Of a DNA stretch of 64,000 nucleotides, positions 17,087-25,691 are shown one piece after another. Each line of letters opens with the position of its first letter. Within the stretch, counting starts at the first letter, position 1. The translations under genes and the position numbers were made by a program. Source of the DNA: Gemmatimonadales bacterium (GTDB lineage: Bacteria > Gemmatimonadota > Gemmatimonadetes > Longimicrobiales > Gaopeijiaceae); NCBI GenBank assembly GCA_007695225.1, contig REED01000098.1, positions 1-64,000 of the forward strand. The letters run 5' to 3'. The notes beneath the pieces were generated by a model that saw only the letters and a program-made list of their open reading frames with translations, did not search any database and was not told the origin of the DNA.

Positions 17087-18000
17087 TCCACGTTCTCCAG
17101 TTGCTCCCGCAGGCGCTCGATCTCCTCCTTCAGGGTCACCACCCGGGCTGCGATCTCGGCGTCGTTGGCCTTGGACCCGATGGTGTTGGTCTCCCGGAGG
17201 AGTTCCTGGGCGATGAATCCGAACCGCTTGCCCACTCCGTCCGGACTCCCGGCCTCCAGTGTCTCCCTGAACATGGCCAGGTGGGACCGGAAGCGCACCA
17301 GCTCCTCGTGGATATCCCATCGTTCAGCCAGGTGGGCCACTTCCCGGGCAATCCGCTCCTCGTCCACTTCCCCCTCACCGTCCAGGAGTTCCCGGATGGC
17401 TTCACGGAGGCGATCGCGCTCCCGGACCAGGCGCTCCGGGGCCCGCTCGGCAACCGCTTCCAGTTCCTCCTCCATCCGGTCCAGTCCCCGGGAGAGATCG
17501 GCAGCCATCCGGGTGCCCTCGGAGCGGCGCATCTCGACTACTTCCCGGGCCGCTTGGTCCACCAGGGTTCCCAGCACCTCGGGGTCCATCTCCACCGCGG
17601 TCGACCGGTCTCGTTCCGGGGTCTGGAAGAGATCCCGGAATCCAGCCAGGAGCTCCACCCCCACCGTTCCCCCCAGCCCCAACTCGACCTGCAGGCCATG
17701 GAAGGCATCGCGGTAGGCCCGAGCCCGGTCCACGTCCACCAGGACGGGGGGCGTGGTTTCCGTCGCGTGGGATCGATCCAGGGATACGGTGAGGGAGACA
17801 TGGCCCCGCACGAAGTGTCCCCGCAGCCGACGCTCAATCTCCGGCTGGTGGCGATCGAACCCCGAAGGCGTTCGCACCTGGAGGTTCAGGAAACGGTGGT
17901 TCACCGTGCGGATCTCCACGCGCAGGCGCCCCTGGGGGACATCTGCCTCCGCCGAGCCGAAGCCCGTCATGCTGAGAAGATCCGCTCTGGTCATAAGCAT
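17083..18000 (-). CDS. yicC: YicC/YloC-family endoribonuclease
   Basis: A 305-residue member of the YicC family, whose E. coli and B. subtilis members act as endoribonucleases in RNA turnover. The N-terminal SMTGFGSAEA and RTVNHRFLNLQVR motifs and the C-terminal DUF1732 part (EETNTIGSKANDAEIA) are both present, with charged helical sequence between. The start is uncertain among two ATGs six bases apart (18000, 17994); no good ribosome-binding site is seen. It overlaps gmk by four bases; a yicC-gmk-rpoZ string is a widespread arrangement. Confidence 0.88.
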   Translation of the reverse strand: MLMTRADLLSMTGFGSAEADVPQGRLRVEIRTVNHRFLNLQVRTPSGFDRHQPEIERRLRGHFVRGHVSLTVSLDRSHATETTPPVLVDVDRARAYRDAFHGLQVELGLGGTVGVELLAGFRDLFQTPERDRSTAVEMDPEVLGTLVDQAAREVVEMRRSEGTRMAADLSRGLDRMEEELEAVAERAPERLVRERDRLREAIRELLDGEGEVDEERIAREVAHLAERWDIHEELVRFRSHLAMFRETLEAGSPDGVGKRFGFIAQELLRETNTIGSKANDAEIAARVVTLKEEIERLREQLENVE

Positions 18001-18052
18001 TGGAAGATAGCGGAAGGACCGCCGGCGTTCCACGTCACGTCAGTCCCACAGG

Positions 18053-20077
18053 TCAGTTCCACATGGTCCAGCGGATCCCGTAGAGGGCCCGGGTCCGGGG
18101 CTGGGGACGACCGGGGAACTCCAGATTGTCGTCCCTGACCGTGAAATTCTCCCACTGGACGAAGACGCGGACCGTGATCACCCGGACCTGCAGACGGGCG
18201 AACCAGCTCTGGGCGAAGGGCGCCTCGAAGAAGCCTTCAGTCCCTTCGGCCTGAAGGGGGATGAGCATGGAATCCCGCCCCCGTGCCCCCACATCGGTCC
18301 AGATCTCCAGGTTGGACCCGTACCCCTGATGCCGCCAGCTCAGGGCGCCCAGCCAGGATCGATCGGGGAAGTAGCGCCAAGCGCCGGGATCCCAGAACTG
18401 CGCATGACCCCGGAGGTGGAGACCGTCCAGGACCCGGTCCAGGGGGAGGCGTCCCGCGACCTCCACCCCGCTCCGGCGACCCGCGGGCATGGTGAATCCT
18501 TCTCGGTCGAAGGGGAGGCCCATGGGGGCCAGGGAATCTCCCTCGGTCAGCAGGTAGGCCAAGGAAAGGTCCACTCCCCTCCATTCGGCGCGGGCCCCCA
18601 CCCGGAGTCCCGAGCGCTCGGTGAAGCGAAGGGAAGGCGCCTCGGTGGGCTCCGTAGTGCCCGGGTCGTCGTTCGGGTCGTCCTCGTTCTCCAGCCCATT
18701 CTCCTCGTCCGGGAGGGGGCGGGGGACAAGAAAGGGGATGCCCCGCCGGAGGTCCTGGACGTCTCCGAAGAGCGAGATCCCCCGTCTCGGCTCCGTCCAG
18801 GCCCGGGCGGACAGAGAATGGCCGCTGTCCCCATTCTTCCATCCCTCTCGGTCCCATGCAGCGGAAAAGCCTCCGAGCCCGTCCCGGTTCGCCCCTCCTT
18901 CCACCTCCAGGACCGACGAAGGCCATCCCTCTCCCGATCGGATGCCGGCGCCGGCCCGGACCCAGCCGGGGCCCACCTCTCCGGCCAGCCGGACCCCTGC
19001 CTCTCTCCGGACGCCAAGGGGGAGGAGGGTGTCGGAGGCGGGGGCGGCTTCCCCTCCGGCCTCCACGCGGCTCGTGGCGAGGAAGGCCTCGCCCACGATG
19101 TTCTCCTGCAGTAGCCAACGCCCCTGGACCGTCCAGTCGGAGCGGTTCACCTCCTGCGGGGAGTAGACTCCCACCGGCCGGCGCGCCGTTCGGCCCCGGT
19201 AGTCCACGGCGATCCCGCCACGGTCCCCCTGGAAGTGCGTATACCGGAGTCGGGTCCCGAAGGAGGCGCCCTCGTTGTCCGGGCCGTCGCCTTGGGTGTC
19301 CAACCGATCGAGCCCCACCAGAAAAGTCCCGCCCAGGATGGAGGGGTGGACGAAAGTGGCGCGAAAGAGGTTGGTGCGGAGGTCCCCGGTCCCCACGTCC
19401 AGGTGGGTGTAGGGTCGACCTTCGGTGAGCTGGAGGGTCGTGAGGTGGATGCGGAGCTCTCCGGGACGGCGCTCCACCCGCACCTCGTCCACTCCGGCGA
19501 GCCCCACCTGGCTCAGGTCCACCACTCCCCCCTCCTTGGGTGGATCCTCGATCCCGTCCAGGAAGAGGCGCACCTGTCCCGGGCCGAACCCGGCGGTGGT
19601 CACGGCTACCGGGGTCCCGTAGTCTCCGCCCCGGAGGGGGATTAGCCCGGGGACCAGGGTCAGGAGGTCGTGAAGAGTGAGGGCTTCGGACCCCAGGAGA
19701 TCCGACCGGTCCCACACCCAGACCCCGGCTTCCGATCGGGGAGGCGCGCCCCCCGGGAAGGCGGGGAGGTTTCGGGGCAGCACCTGACGGAGGGTGTCCG
19801 GCTGGGCGTCCGTGGGCTCCAGGGTATCCCCCGGAATAGGATCGGGCGGCAGCGTATCGGGGAGGAGCGTTTCAGGTCCCAGCGTGTCAGGCCGGATCGT
19901 ATCGGGCCGGAGCGTATCGGGGATCAGGGGCTCCACCTGCAGGATCGCCGCTCCTGTCCCACCGAGGACCTCGGCTGGCGACCACGACAGAACGAGGGCA
20001 GCGGCGAGCAGCGCCATTCCCGCGCTCCGTGCGGCCCTCCCAAGGAGAGGGGCGATGCCCAGCAAGGGGAATCTCAC
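18053..20077 (-). CDS. Outer-membrane TonB-dependent-receptor-like protein with PDTL repeats
   Basis: A 674-residue predicted outer-membrane protein. The start is a GTG overlapping the pepA stop (GTGA). A signal peptide covers about 1-40 (hydrophobic MALLAAALVLSWSPA). Next is a low-complexity stretch of short D-T-L/P units (for example RPDTIRPDTLGPETLLPDTL). A plug-like domain follows (LHDLLTLVPGLIPLRGG, VRLFLDGIEDPP, VDEVRVERRP). The rest alternates short hydrophobic strands and ends in tryptophan-asparagine rather than the usual terminal phenylalanine. It is shorter than full siderophore receptors. The ligand cannot be read from sequence, and partners TonB/ExbBD are not in the window. Confidence 0.72.
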   Translation of the reverse strand: MRFPLLGIAPLLGRAARSAGMALLAAALVLSWSPAEVLGGTGAAILQVEPLIPDTLRPDTIRPDTLGPETLLPDTLPPDPIPGDTLEPTDAQPDTLRQVLPRNLPAFPGGAPPRSEAGVWVWDRSDLLGSEALTLHDLLTLVPGLIPLRGGDYGTPVAVTTAGFGPGQVRLFLDGIEDPPKEGGVVDLSQVGLAGVDEVRVERRPGELRIHLTTLQLTEGRPYTHLDVGTGDLRTNLFRATFVHPSILGGTFLVGLDRLDTQGDGPDNEGASFGTRLRYTHFQGDRGGIAVDYRGRTARRPVGVYSPQEVNRSDWTVQGRWLLQENIVGEAFLATSRVEAGGEAAPASDTLLPLGVRREAGVRLAGEVGPGWVRAGAGIRSGEGWPSSVLEVEGGANRDGLGGFSAAWDREGWKNGDSGHSLSARAWTEPRRGISLFGDVQDLRRGIPFLVPRPLPDEENGLENEDDPNDDPGTTEPTEAPSLRFTERSGLRVGARAEWRGVDLSLAYLLTEGDSLAPMGLPFDREGFTMPAGRRSGVEVAGRLPLDRVLDGLHLRGHAQFWDPGAWRYFPDRSWLGALSWRHQGYGSNLEIWTDVGARGRDSMLIPLQAEGTEGFFEAPFAQSWFARLQVRVITVRVFVQWENFTVRDDNLEFPGRPQPRTRALYGIRWTMWN

Positions 20078-21642
20078 GCCTGGGGACTCCCTGCCCCTGC
20101 CCCCGCTACCCTTCCCCGAACCCACTCCAGGAGAAGGCGGGTGGGGAATCCGAATCCACCGTTCCGAAGATAGGGTACCTGCGCCTCGCCATAGGCCGTG
20201 CCGGCTATGTCCAGATGGGCCCAGGGGACTTCGGAGTCCACGAACTCGGAGAGGAAGAGCGCCGCCGTCACCGTTCCCGCAGGTCGGCCACCCACGTTCT
20301 TCAGATCCGCCACCGGGCTGTCCAGCTGCTTGCGGTACACCGACCAGAGCGGGAGGGGCCAGCATCGTTCCCCCGACCGGTCCCCTGCCTCCCGGAGCTC
20401 CTGCAGGAGTTCCTCATTGCGTCCCAGGAGGGCTGCGGCGTGGTTCCCGAGGGCGATGACGCAGGCCCCGGTGAGGGTCGCGCAGTCCACCACGGCGGCG
20501 GGGTCGAAGCGGTCCACGGTGTAGGAGAGGGCATCCGCCAGGATGAGCCGCCCCTCGGCATCGGTGTTGATGATCTCCACCGTCTTTCCGGACCTCGTGC
20601 GCACCACGTCGCCAGGCCGGGTCGCCTTGCCCGAAATATGGTTCTCGGACGCGGGCACCACGCCCACCACGTTCACCGGGAGCCGCAGAAGGGCCAGTGC
20701 CTTCATGGCACCCAGCACCGCCGCGCCTCCGGACATGTCGTACTTCATGTCCTCCATCCCTGACGCCGGCTTGATGGAGATGCCACCGGTATCGAAGGTG
20801 AGGCCCTTCCCCACCAGGGCCAGGGGCGGGTCGCCTTCCCTCCCTCCCCGATATTCCAGAATGATGAGGCGGGGCTCCTCCTCCGATCCCGCGGTAACGG
20901 CCAGGAGGGCCCCCATCCCCTCGTCGGCCATTTCCTTGGGCCCCAGGAGCGTCAGCCCCAGGTCGTGCTCCTCCGCCAGCTCCGAGGCCACCTGGGCGAG
21001 GTGGGTCGGAGTCGCCACGTTCCCCGGACGGAACTGGAGGGTTCGGGCCAGATTCTCTCCCACCGCTACCGCATGACCCCGTCGAAGGGCGGCTTCTCCG
21101 TCGATACCGGAGGAATCTCCATCCAGAGATACGGTGCAGTGGGATACCAGTGGGAACGGAGCTTCATCCCCCTCCCGGTGTGACCGGAGTTCCCTGAAGT
21201 CCCAACCGCCCAGGACCAGGCCTTCCGCGGCGGCCTGGAGGGCTTCTCCCGGACCCCCGGCCTCTTCCAGGGGAAGCACGGCGAGGTGGAGGTCGGTGAG
21301 CCGGAGGGACTCCGCCTTCCGGACCGCGCGTCCCGCCAACTTCCGAAGGGTTTCCCGGTCGGCCTCCCGGCGCTTTCCCATCCCCTGGAACAGGATTCGC
21401 TCCACTCCCGAACCCTCAGGTGCATAGAAAAGGGCCTGATCCTCCTCCCTTCCCCGGAAATCGCCGGTCTTACGCACCCGGCGAAAGGCGCCGGAAAGGG
21501 CTTGGTCCAGGGCTTCGGCCGTAGGGGAGAGCTCCTCTGCTTCCTGGAAGATTCCCACCACCAGAAGGGGGGTTTTCGGGAGGTCGGACCCAGGCTCCAG
21601 GAATTCGACCGTGGGGTTGGGCGGAGGGGGAAGCAAGGGCAT
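20074..21642 (-). CDS. pepA: Leucyl aminopeptidase (M17, cytosol aminopeptidase)
   Basis: A 522-residue di-zinc aminopeptidase. The metal- and substrate-binding KGLTFDTGGISIKP and the signature NTDAEGRLILADAL are intact, as is the C-terminal HLDIAGTAY. It releases N-terminal residues from peptides and may also bind DNA as E. coli PepA does. The frame is open 78 codons further upstream without recognisable sequence. I take the ATG giving MPLLPPPPNP; another ATG at 21702 is possible, and neither has a clear ribosome-binding site. It is the first gene of the minus-strand block and is divergent from the SDR gene. Confidence 0.92.
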   Translation of the reverse strand: MPLLPPPPNPTVEFLEPGSDLPKTPLLVVGIFQEAEELSPTAEALDQALSGAFRRVRKTGDFRGREEDQALFYAPEGSGVERILFQGMGKRREADRETLRKLAGRAVRKAESLRLTDLHLAVLPLEEAGGPGEALQAAAEGLVLGGWDFRELRSHREGDEAPFPLVSHCTVSLDGDSSGIDGEAALRRGHAVAVGENLARTLQFRPGNVATPTHLAQVASELAEEHDLGLTLLGPKEMADEGMGALLAVTAGSEEEPRLIILEYRGGREGDPPLALVGKGLTFDTGGISIKPASGMEDMKYDMSGGAAVLGAMKALALLRLPVNVVGVVPASENHISGKATRPGDVVRTRSGKTVEIINTDAEGRLILADALSYTVDRFDPAAVVDCATLTGACVIALGNHAAALLGRNEELLQELREAGDRSGERCWPLPLWSVYRKQLDSPVADLKNVGGRPAGTVTAALFLSEFVDSEVPWAHLDIAGTAYGEAQVPYLRNGGFGFPTRLLLEWVRGRVAGAGAGSPQA

Positions 21643-21959
21643 GGGCGGATGGGCGTGGGTCAGAGGGTGGAGGCCGCGGAGGTGCGTTATCGGAGTGCGC
21701 ATAACCTGGCCCGGGCAGGGGCGGACCCATCGGCAGACGTGAGCCACACGAAGGCGGGCAAAGCAAAGGAAAGTAGGCGGGATTTCGGCATCGAAGCAAG
21801 GCGGGCACCCCCTTCCCGGAGTCGGGTAGGAAACCATTCCTCGGCTGGACTCCCGGCTGGACTCCCGGACAGGCACTGCATACAGGCGCTGCAGGAAGGG
21901 ACCGCATCGGGAGCCACGGGAGAGAGGGGACTGGGAGTAACTTCAGAGGAGGAGGCTCG
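21643..21959. other. Divergent intergenic region pepA/SDR
   Basis: This 317-base gap separates two divergent genes, so it should hold both promoters. I see a 12-base tandem duplication (CGGCTGGACTCC twice, 21842-21865) and a purine-rich GAGGAGGAGG at 21946-21955 serving as the SDR ribosome-binding site. No protein or structured RNA is evident, and no -35/-10 pair is convincing. Confidence 0.6.
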
Positions 21960-22718
21960 GTGGGAGTGTCTGCTTGGCAGGAGGAAGGAAGGGAGGGTTC
22001 CACAGGGATTCAGGGGAAGGTGGCCCTCATCACCGGGGGGACCGGGGATCTCGGACGTTGGGTCGTGGGGCGCTTCCTCGAGGCGGGAGCTGAGGTTCAC
22101 GTTCCCGTCTTCTCGCCGGAAGAGGTGGATCGACTGGGCGCCCATCTCCAGGGCCGCCTGGGCGATATCCACCTCCACCAGGATGCGGACCTGACCGACG
22201 CGGACGCTGTGGAGGCCGTCTTCGAGGCGGTTCGGGCCCGGGGAGGTCGGCTTCCGGAGATCCTCTTGAATCTGGCGGGAGGCTTCGCCATGGCTCCGTT
22301 GGAGAAGACGGATGCGGGGATGTGGGATCGCATGTGGGAGCTAAATGCCTCCACCGCCTTTCTCTGCTCCAGGGCAGCCTTTCCGGGAATGCGGGAGCGG
22401 GGGTGGGGACGGATCGTCAACGTCTCCGCCTTTCCGGCGTTGGAACTGGGATCTCCCGGCCTCGTCGCCTACGGAGCGGCGAAGGCCGCCGTCCTGAACC
22501 TGACCCGAACGCTGGCCCGGGAGGGGGTGGGGGACGGCATCACGGTGAATGCGGTCCTGCCTTCCATCATCGATACCCCTGGGAACCGCAAGGCCATGCC
22601 CGACGAGGACCCGGGGGACTGGCTGGATCCGGCTGAGATTGCCGATGTCCTCCTCTTCCTTTCCTCCCCTGCTGCCCGGATCGTGAACGGCTCCGCCATC
22701 ACCCTCACGCTGGGGTGA
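21960..22718 (+). CDS. Short-chain dehydrogenase/reductase
   Basis: A 252-residue classical SDR. The cofactor motif is ITGGTGDLG (about 24-32), with the NLAGG structural motif, the catalytic serine in NVSAFPAL and the YxxxK pair in YGAAKA. The C-terminal VNGSAITLTLG is the usual SDR ending. The substrate is unknown; the residues after the first beta-strand do not clearly fix NAD or NADP. The start is GTG with GAGGAGGAGG about five bases upstream. It stands alone between pepA and the iron-transport genes. Confidence 0.9.
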   Translation: MGVSAWQEEGREGSTGIQGKVALITGGTGDLGRWVVGRFLEAGAEVHVPVFSPEEVDRLGAHLQGRLGDIHLHQDADLTDADAVEAVFEAVRARGGRLPEILLNLAGGFAMAPLEKTDAGMWDRMWELNASTAFLCSRAAFPGMRERGWGRIVNVSAFPALELGSPGLVAYGAAKAAVLNLTRTLAREGVGDGITVNAVLPSIIDTPGNRKAMPDEDPGDWLDPAEIADVLLFLSSPAARIVNGSAITLTLG

Positions 22719-22793
22719 GTTTCGATTCGGTAGCGCGAGGGCCCCCGATCCCGAGGTGCCTTCCGTGAAAACTGGACATTCGGTGGAGGGGGG

Positions 22794-22810
22794 TTGAGAT
22801 TGGTTCTCAA
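22794..22810. promoter_or_regulatory. Palindromic operator-like site upstream of iron transporter
   Basis: TTGAGA-TTGGT-TCTCAA has perfect 6-base arms around a 5-base spacer, 67 bases before the start of the ferric-iron binding protein. The arms resemble the TGAGAAT/ATTCTCA halves seen in some Fur boxes. An iron-responsive repressor is the natural guess, from position and arm sequence only. Confidence 0.5.
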
Positions 22811-22876
22811 TCAGCGACCGAGGGGACCGCATCAGCGGTGTTCCCCGGCCTTCCGCATCCCGCCAAATCCAGGGCC

Positions 22877-23971
22877 ATGAGCACTCTCGTTCCATCTTCC
22901 GGCCGCTTCCCCGGCGGGGCACGACCTCCCCGGGCCGGTGCCCACGTCTGGCGGGCCGTTGTGGCAGCCCCGGTGCTGGGGCTCACTCTCCTGATGGGAG
23001 GGTGCGCAGACCCCGGTGACGCCGTGGTCAACGTCTACAGCCACCGCCACTACGACACCGACCAGGCGCTCTTCGACCAGTTTGCGGAGGAGACCGGGAT
23101 CCAGGTCCGGGTGGTGAGCGCCTCCGCAGACGAGCTCATCGCCCGCTTGGAGCGGGAGGGAGCTGCCTCGCCGGCGGATCTCCTCATCACGGTGGATGCG
23201 GGACGCCTGCACCGGGCGAAGGAGAGGGGACTCCTCCAGGCGGTGCGGTCCAGGGAGCTGGATGCGGCGGTTTCCGAGGGGCTCCGTGACCCGGAGGGAT
23301 ACTGGTACGCCCTTACCCTTCGTGCCCGGATCATCGCCTACGCCCGAGACCGGGTGGACGCCTCGGAGCTCTCCACCTACGAGAATCTGACGGACGAGCG
23401 TTGGCGGAACCGGGTCCTGGTCCGGAGCTCCGAGAACATCTACAACGTGTCCCACCTGGCCTCTATCGTGGCGGCCCACGGTCCCGAGGTAGCGGAGAGC
23501 TGGGCCCGGGGAATCGTGGCCAATTTTGCCCGATCTCCCCAGGGAAATGATACGGATCAGATTCGGGACGTGGCGGCGGGGGTGGGGGACGTGGCGCTGG
23601 TCAATACCTATTACGTGGGTCGCCTCCTGAATGCCGATGATGCAGCGTCCCGGGAGTTGGCCCGTCAGGTGGGGGTGTTCTTCCCCAATCAGGGCGGCCG
23701 CGGGGCCCACGTGAACGTGAGTGGAGCCGGTGTGACCGCTCACGCCCCCAACCGGGCGAATGCCATCCGGCTTCTGGAATTCCTGGTGGGCCAGGAGGCC
23801 CAGGAAGCCTTCGCCGAGGCCAACTTCGAATACCCCGTGCGTCCCGGCGTTCCCTGGGCTCCCACGCTCCAGGAATGGGGGGAGTATCGGGCGGACCCCC
23901 TGGACCTCTCCCGGCTTGGAGAGCTGAACGACGAGGCGGTCCGGATCTTCGATCGGGCGGGATGGCGGTGA
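22877..23971 (+). CDS. Ferric-iron ABC transporter substrate-binding lipoprotein
   Basis: A 364-residue periplasmic binding protein anchored as a lipoprotein: the lipobox LLMGGC puts the acylated cysteine at C43 after a 42-residue signal with a basic start. The mature part begins VVNVYSHRHYDTDQALF, typical of FbpA/FutA-type iron binders, and a tyrosine pair occurs in NTYYVGRLL where these proteins bind ferric ion. The start is the ATG giving MSTLVPSS. The permease gene begins seven bases after its stop. A palindromic site upstream hints at iron regulation. Confidence 0.9.
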   Translation: MSTLVPSSGRFPGGARPPRAGAHVWRAVVAAPVLGLTLLMGGCADPGDAVVNVYSHRHYDTDQALFDQFAEETGIQVRVVSASADELIARLEREGAASPADLLITVDAGRLHRAKERGLLQAVRSRELDAAVSEGLRDPEGYWYALTLRARIIAYARDRVDASELSTYENLTDERWRNRVLVRSSENIYNVSHLASIVAAHGPEVAESWARGIVANFARSPQGNDTDQIRDVAAGVGDVALVNTYYVGRLLNADDAASRELARQVGVFFPNQGGRGAHVNVSGAGVTAHAPNRANAIRLLEFLVGQEAQEAFAEANFEYPVRPGVPWAPTLQEWGEYRADPLDLSRLGELNDEAVRIFDRAGWR

Positions 23972-23978
23972 TAGCACG

Positions 23979-25661
23979 GTGACCGGGGCCTGGAGGTTCC
24001 TGGTCCGGGTCCGAGAAGAGTTCCGACCGAGGCTGAGGGTCAACCTCACCCCGTGGACGGTGGCGACCCTGGTCGTGGTGGCGCTGATCCTCCTTCCCAT
24101 GATCGCCATCTTCGTGGGCATTCTCGGGGAATCGTCGGAGACCTGGAGTCACCTGGCGTCCACAGTGCTCCTGGATTACACCGTCAATTCGCTCCTCCTG
24201 GTTGTGGGGGTCGGTGCGCTGACCCTTGCCATTGGGATCTCCACGGCCTGGCTCGTGACCACCTGCGAATTTCCCGGTCGGCGGGTTTTCGAGTGGGGGC
24301 TCATTCTCCCCCTTGCCATCCCCACCTACATCATTGCATTCACCTACGCCGAGATCCTCTCCCATACCGGGGTGGTCCAGGGTGGATTGCAGCTACTCCT
24401 TCCCCCTGAGACCACTGCGCGCCTTCGGGTGGGGCTCATGTCCCTTCCCGGGGCGGGGTTGATGATGGCTCTGGTTCTCTATCCATACGTCTATCTCATC
24501 ACCCGAACCTCCTTTCAGCGGCAGTCGGGAGGGGTGCTGGAAACTTCCCGCATCCTTGGAAAGTCAGCCTGGAGCACCTTCTTTCGCGTGGCCCTCCCCC
24601 TGGCCCGACCTGCAGTGGTCGCCGGCGTGATCCTGGTGCTCATGGAGGTCCTCAACGAATACGGCGCAGTGAAGTACTTCGGCGTGTCCACCTTCACCAC
24701 CGGGATCTTCCGGGCCTGGTTCGCCCTGGGGGATGGGCCGGCGGCGGTGCGCCTTTCCGGGTGCCTGTTGATCCTGGTCTTCGCTCTCATCCTGTTGGAG
24801 CGTCTCCAGCGGGGCCGGGCCCGCTTCGACGACGGATCCGGCCGGTATCGCCCGCTGGTCCCCTTCCAGCTCCGGGGTTGGCGAGGGGCAGCGGCCTTCG
24901 CCGTATGCCTCGTGCCCGTCACCCTGGGCTTCCTCATCCCCGTGGCCCAGCTCGCCGTCTGGGCCCTCTCGGTGGCACCGGAGGCCCTGGATCGACGCTT
25001 TTTGACCCTGGCCCTGAATTCCTTCGGGCTCGCCGTGACCTCCGCCGTACTGGCCGTGATGGCGGCCCTGCTCATTGTATACGCCACCCGACTTTCCCCG
25101 ACGCCCATCCTCCGCCTCGCTTCCAGGGCCTCCTCCCTGGGGTACTCGATCCCCGGTGCGGTCATCGCCGTGGGGGTCATGATCCCCTTCCTCTGGGTGG
25201 ACCGGCGGCTCATGGGGATCCTGCAGGGGATCACAGGTACGCCGGTGGGCCTGATCCTTACCGGGACAGTGGCGGCCCTGGTCTTCGCCTATGTGGTCCG
25301 CTTCCTGGCGGTGGCCCTGAATCCCACCGACTCCGGTTTCGAGAGGATCTGCGGGAACCTGGATGAGACGTCCCGGTCGCTGGGAATGCCCCCCCTCCGC
25401 ACCCTCTGGAAGGTGGACCTTCCGCTCCTCCGGGGAACCCTGGTCTCTGCCGGACTCCTGGTCTTCGTGGATGTCCTGAAGGAACTTCCCCTCACCCTGA
25501 TCCTTCGCCCGTTCGACTTCGATACCCTGGCCACCCGGGCCTTCCAGCTCGCCTCCGACGAACAGGTGGCCCGCTCGGCCCTGCCGGCGCTCCTCATCAT
25601 CGTGGTTGGGATGGTCCCCGTCATCATCCTGAGCCGGATCATCGCCCGTCAGCGTATCTGA
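23979..25661 (+). CDS. Ferric-iron ABC transporter permease (fused two-domain)
   Basis: A 560-residue inner-membrane protein with about 12 hydrophobic segments in two homologous halves. Each half has an EAA-type coupling loop: LGKSAWSTFFRVALPLARP at about residues 188-206 and LGMPPLRTLWKVDLPLLRG at about 469-487. This is the FbpB/FutB architecture, one polypeptide forming the whole channel. The start is GTG. No ATP-binding protein follows; the next gene is an unrelated peptidase, so the ATPase must be encoded elsewhere. Confidence 0.92.
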   Translation: MTGAWRFLVRVREEFRPRLRVNLTPWTVATLVVVALILLPMIAIFVGILGESSETWSHLASTVLLDYTVNSLLLVVGVGALTLAIGISTAWLVTTCEFPGRRVFEWGLILPLAIPTYIIAFTYAEILSHTGVVQGGLQLLLPPETTARLRVGLMSLPGAGLMMALVLYPYVYLITRTSFQRQSGGVLETSRILGKSAWSTFFRVALPLARPAVVAGVILVLMEVLNEYGAVKYFGVSTFTTGIFRAWFALGDGPAAVRLSGCLLILVFALILLERLQRGRARFDDGSGRYRPLVPFQLRGWRGAAAFAVCLVPVTLGFLIPVAQLAVWALSVAPEALDRRFLTLALNSFGLAVTSAVLAVMAALLIVYATRLSPTPILRLASRASSLGYSIPGAVIAVGVMIPFLWVDRRLMGILQGITGTPVGLILTGTVAALVFAYVVRFLAVALNPTDSGFERICGNLDETSRSLGMPPLRTLWKVDLPLLRGTLVSAGLLVFVDVLKELPLTLILRPFDFDTLATRAFQLASDEQVARSALPALLIIVVGMVPVIILSRIIARQRI

Positions 25662-25691
25662 CCGTCCATCTCTTCTCCCCGGGGAATCCTC

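Noticed and set aside
21842-21868. 12-base tandem duplication as a CRISPR-like repeat
   Set aside because: Only two full units, no spacers between them; simple slippage.
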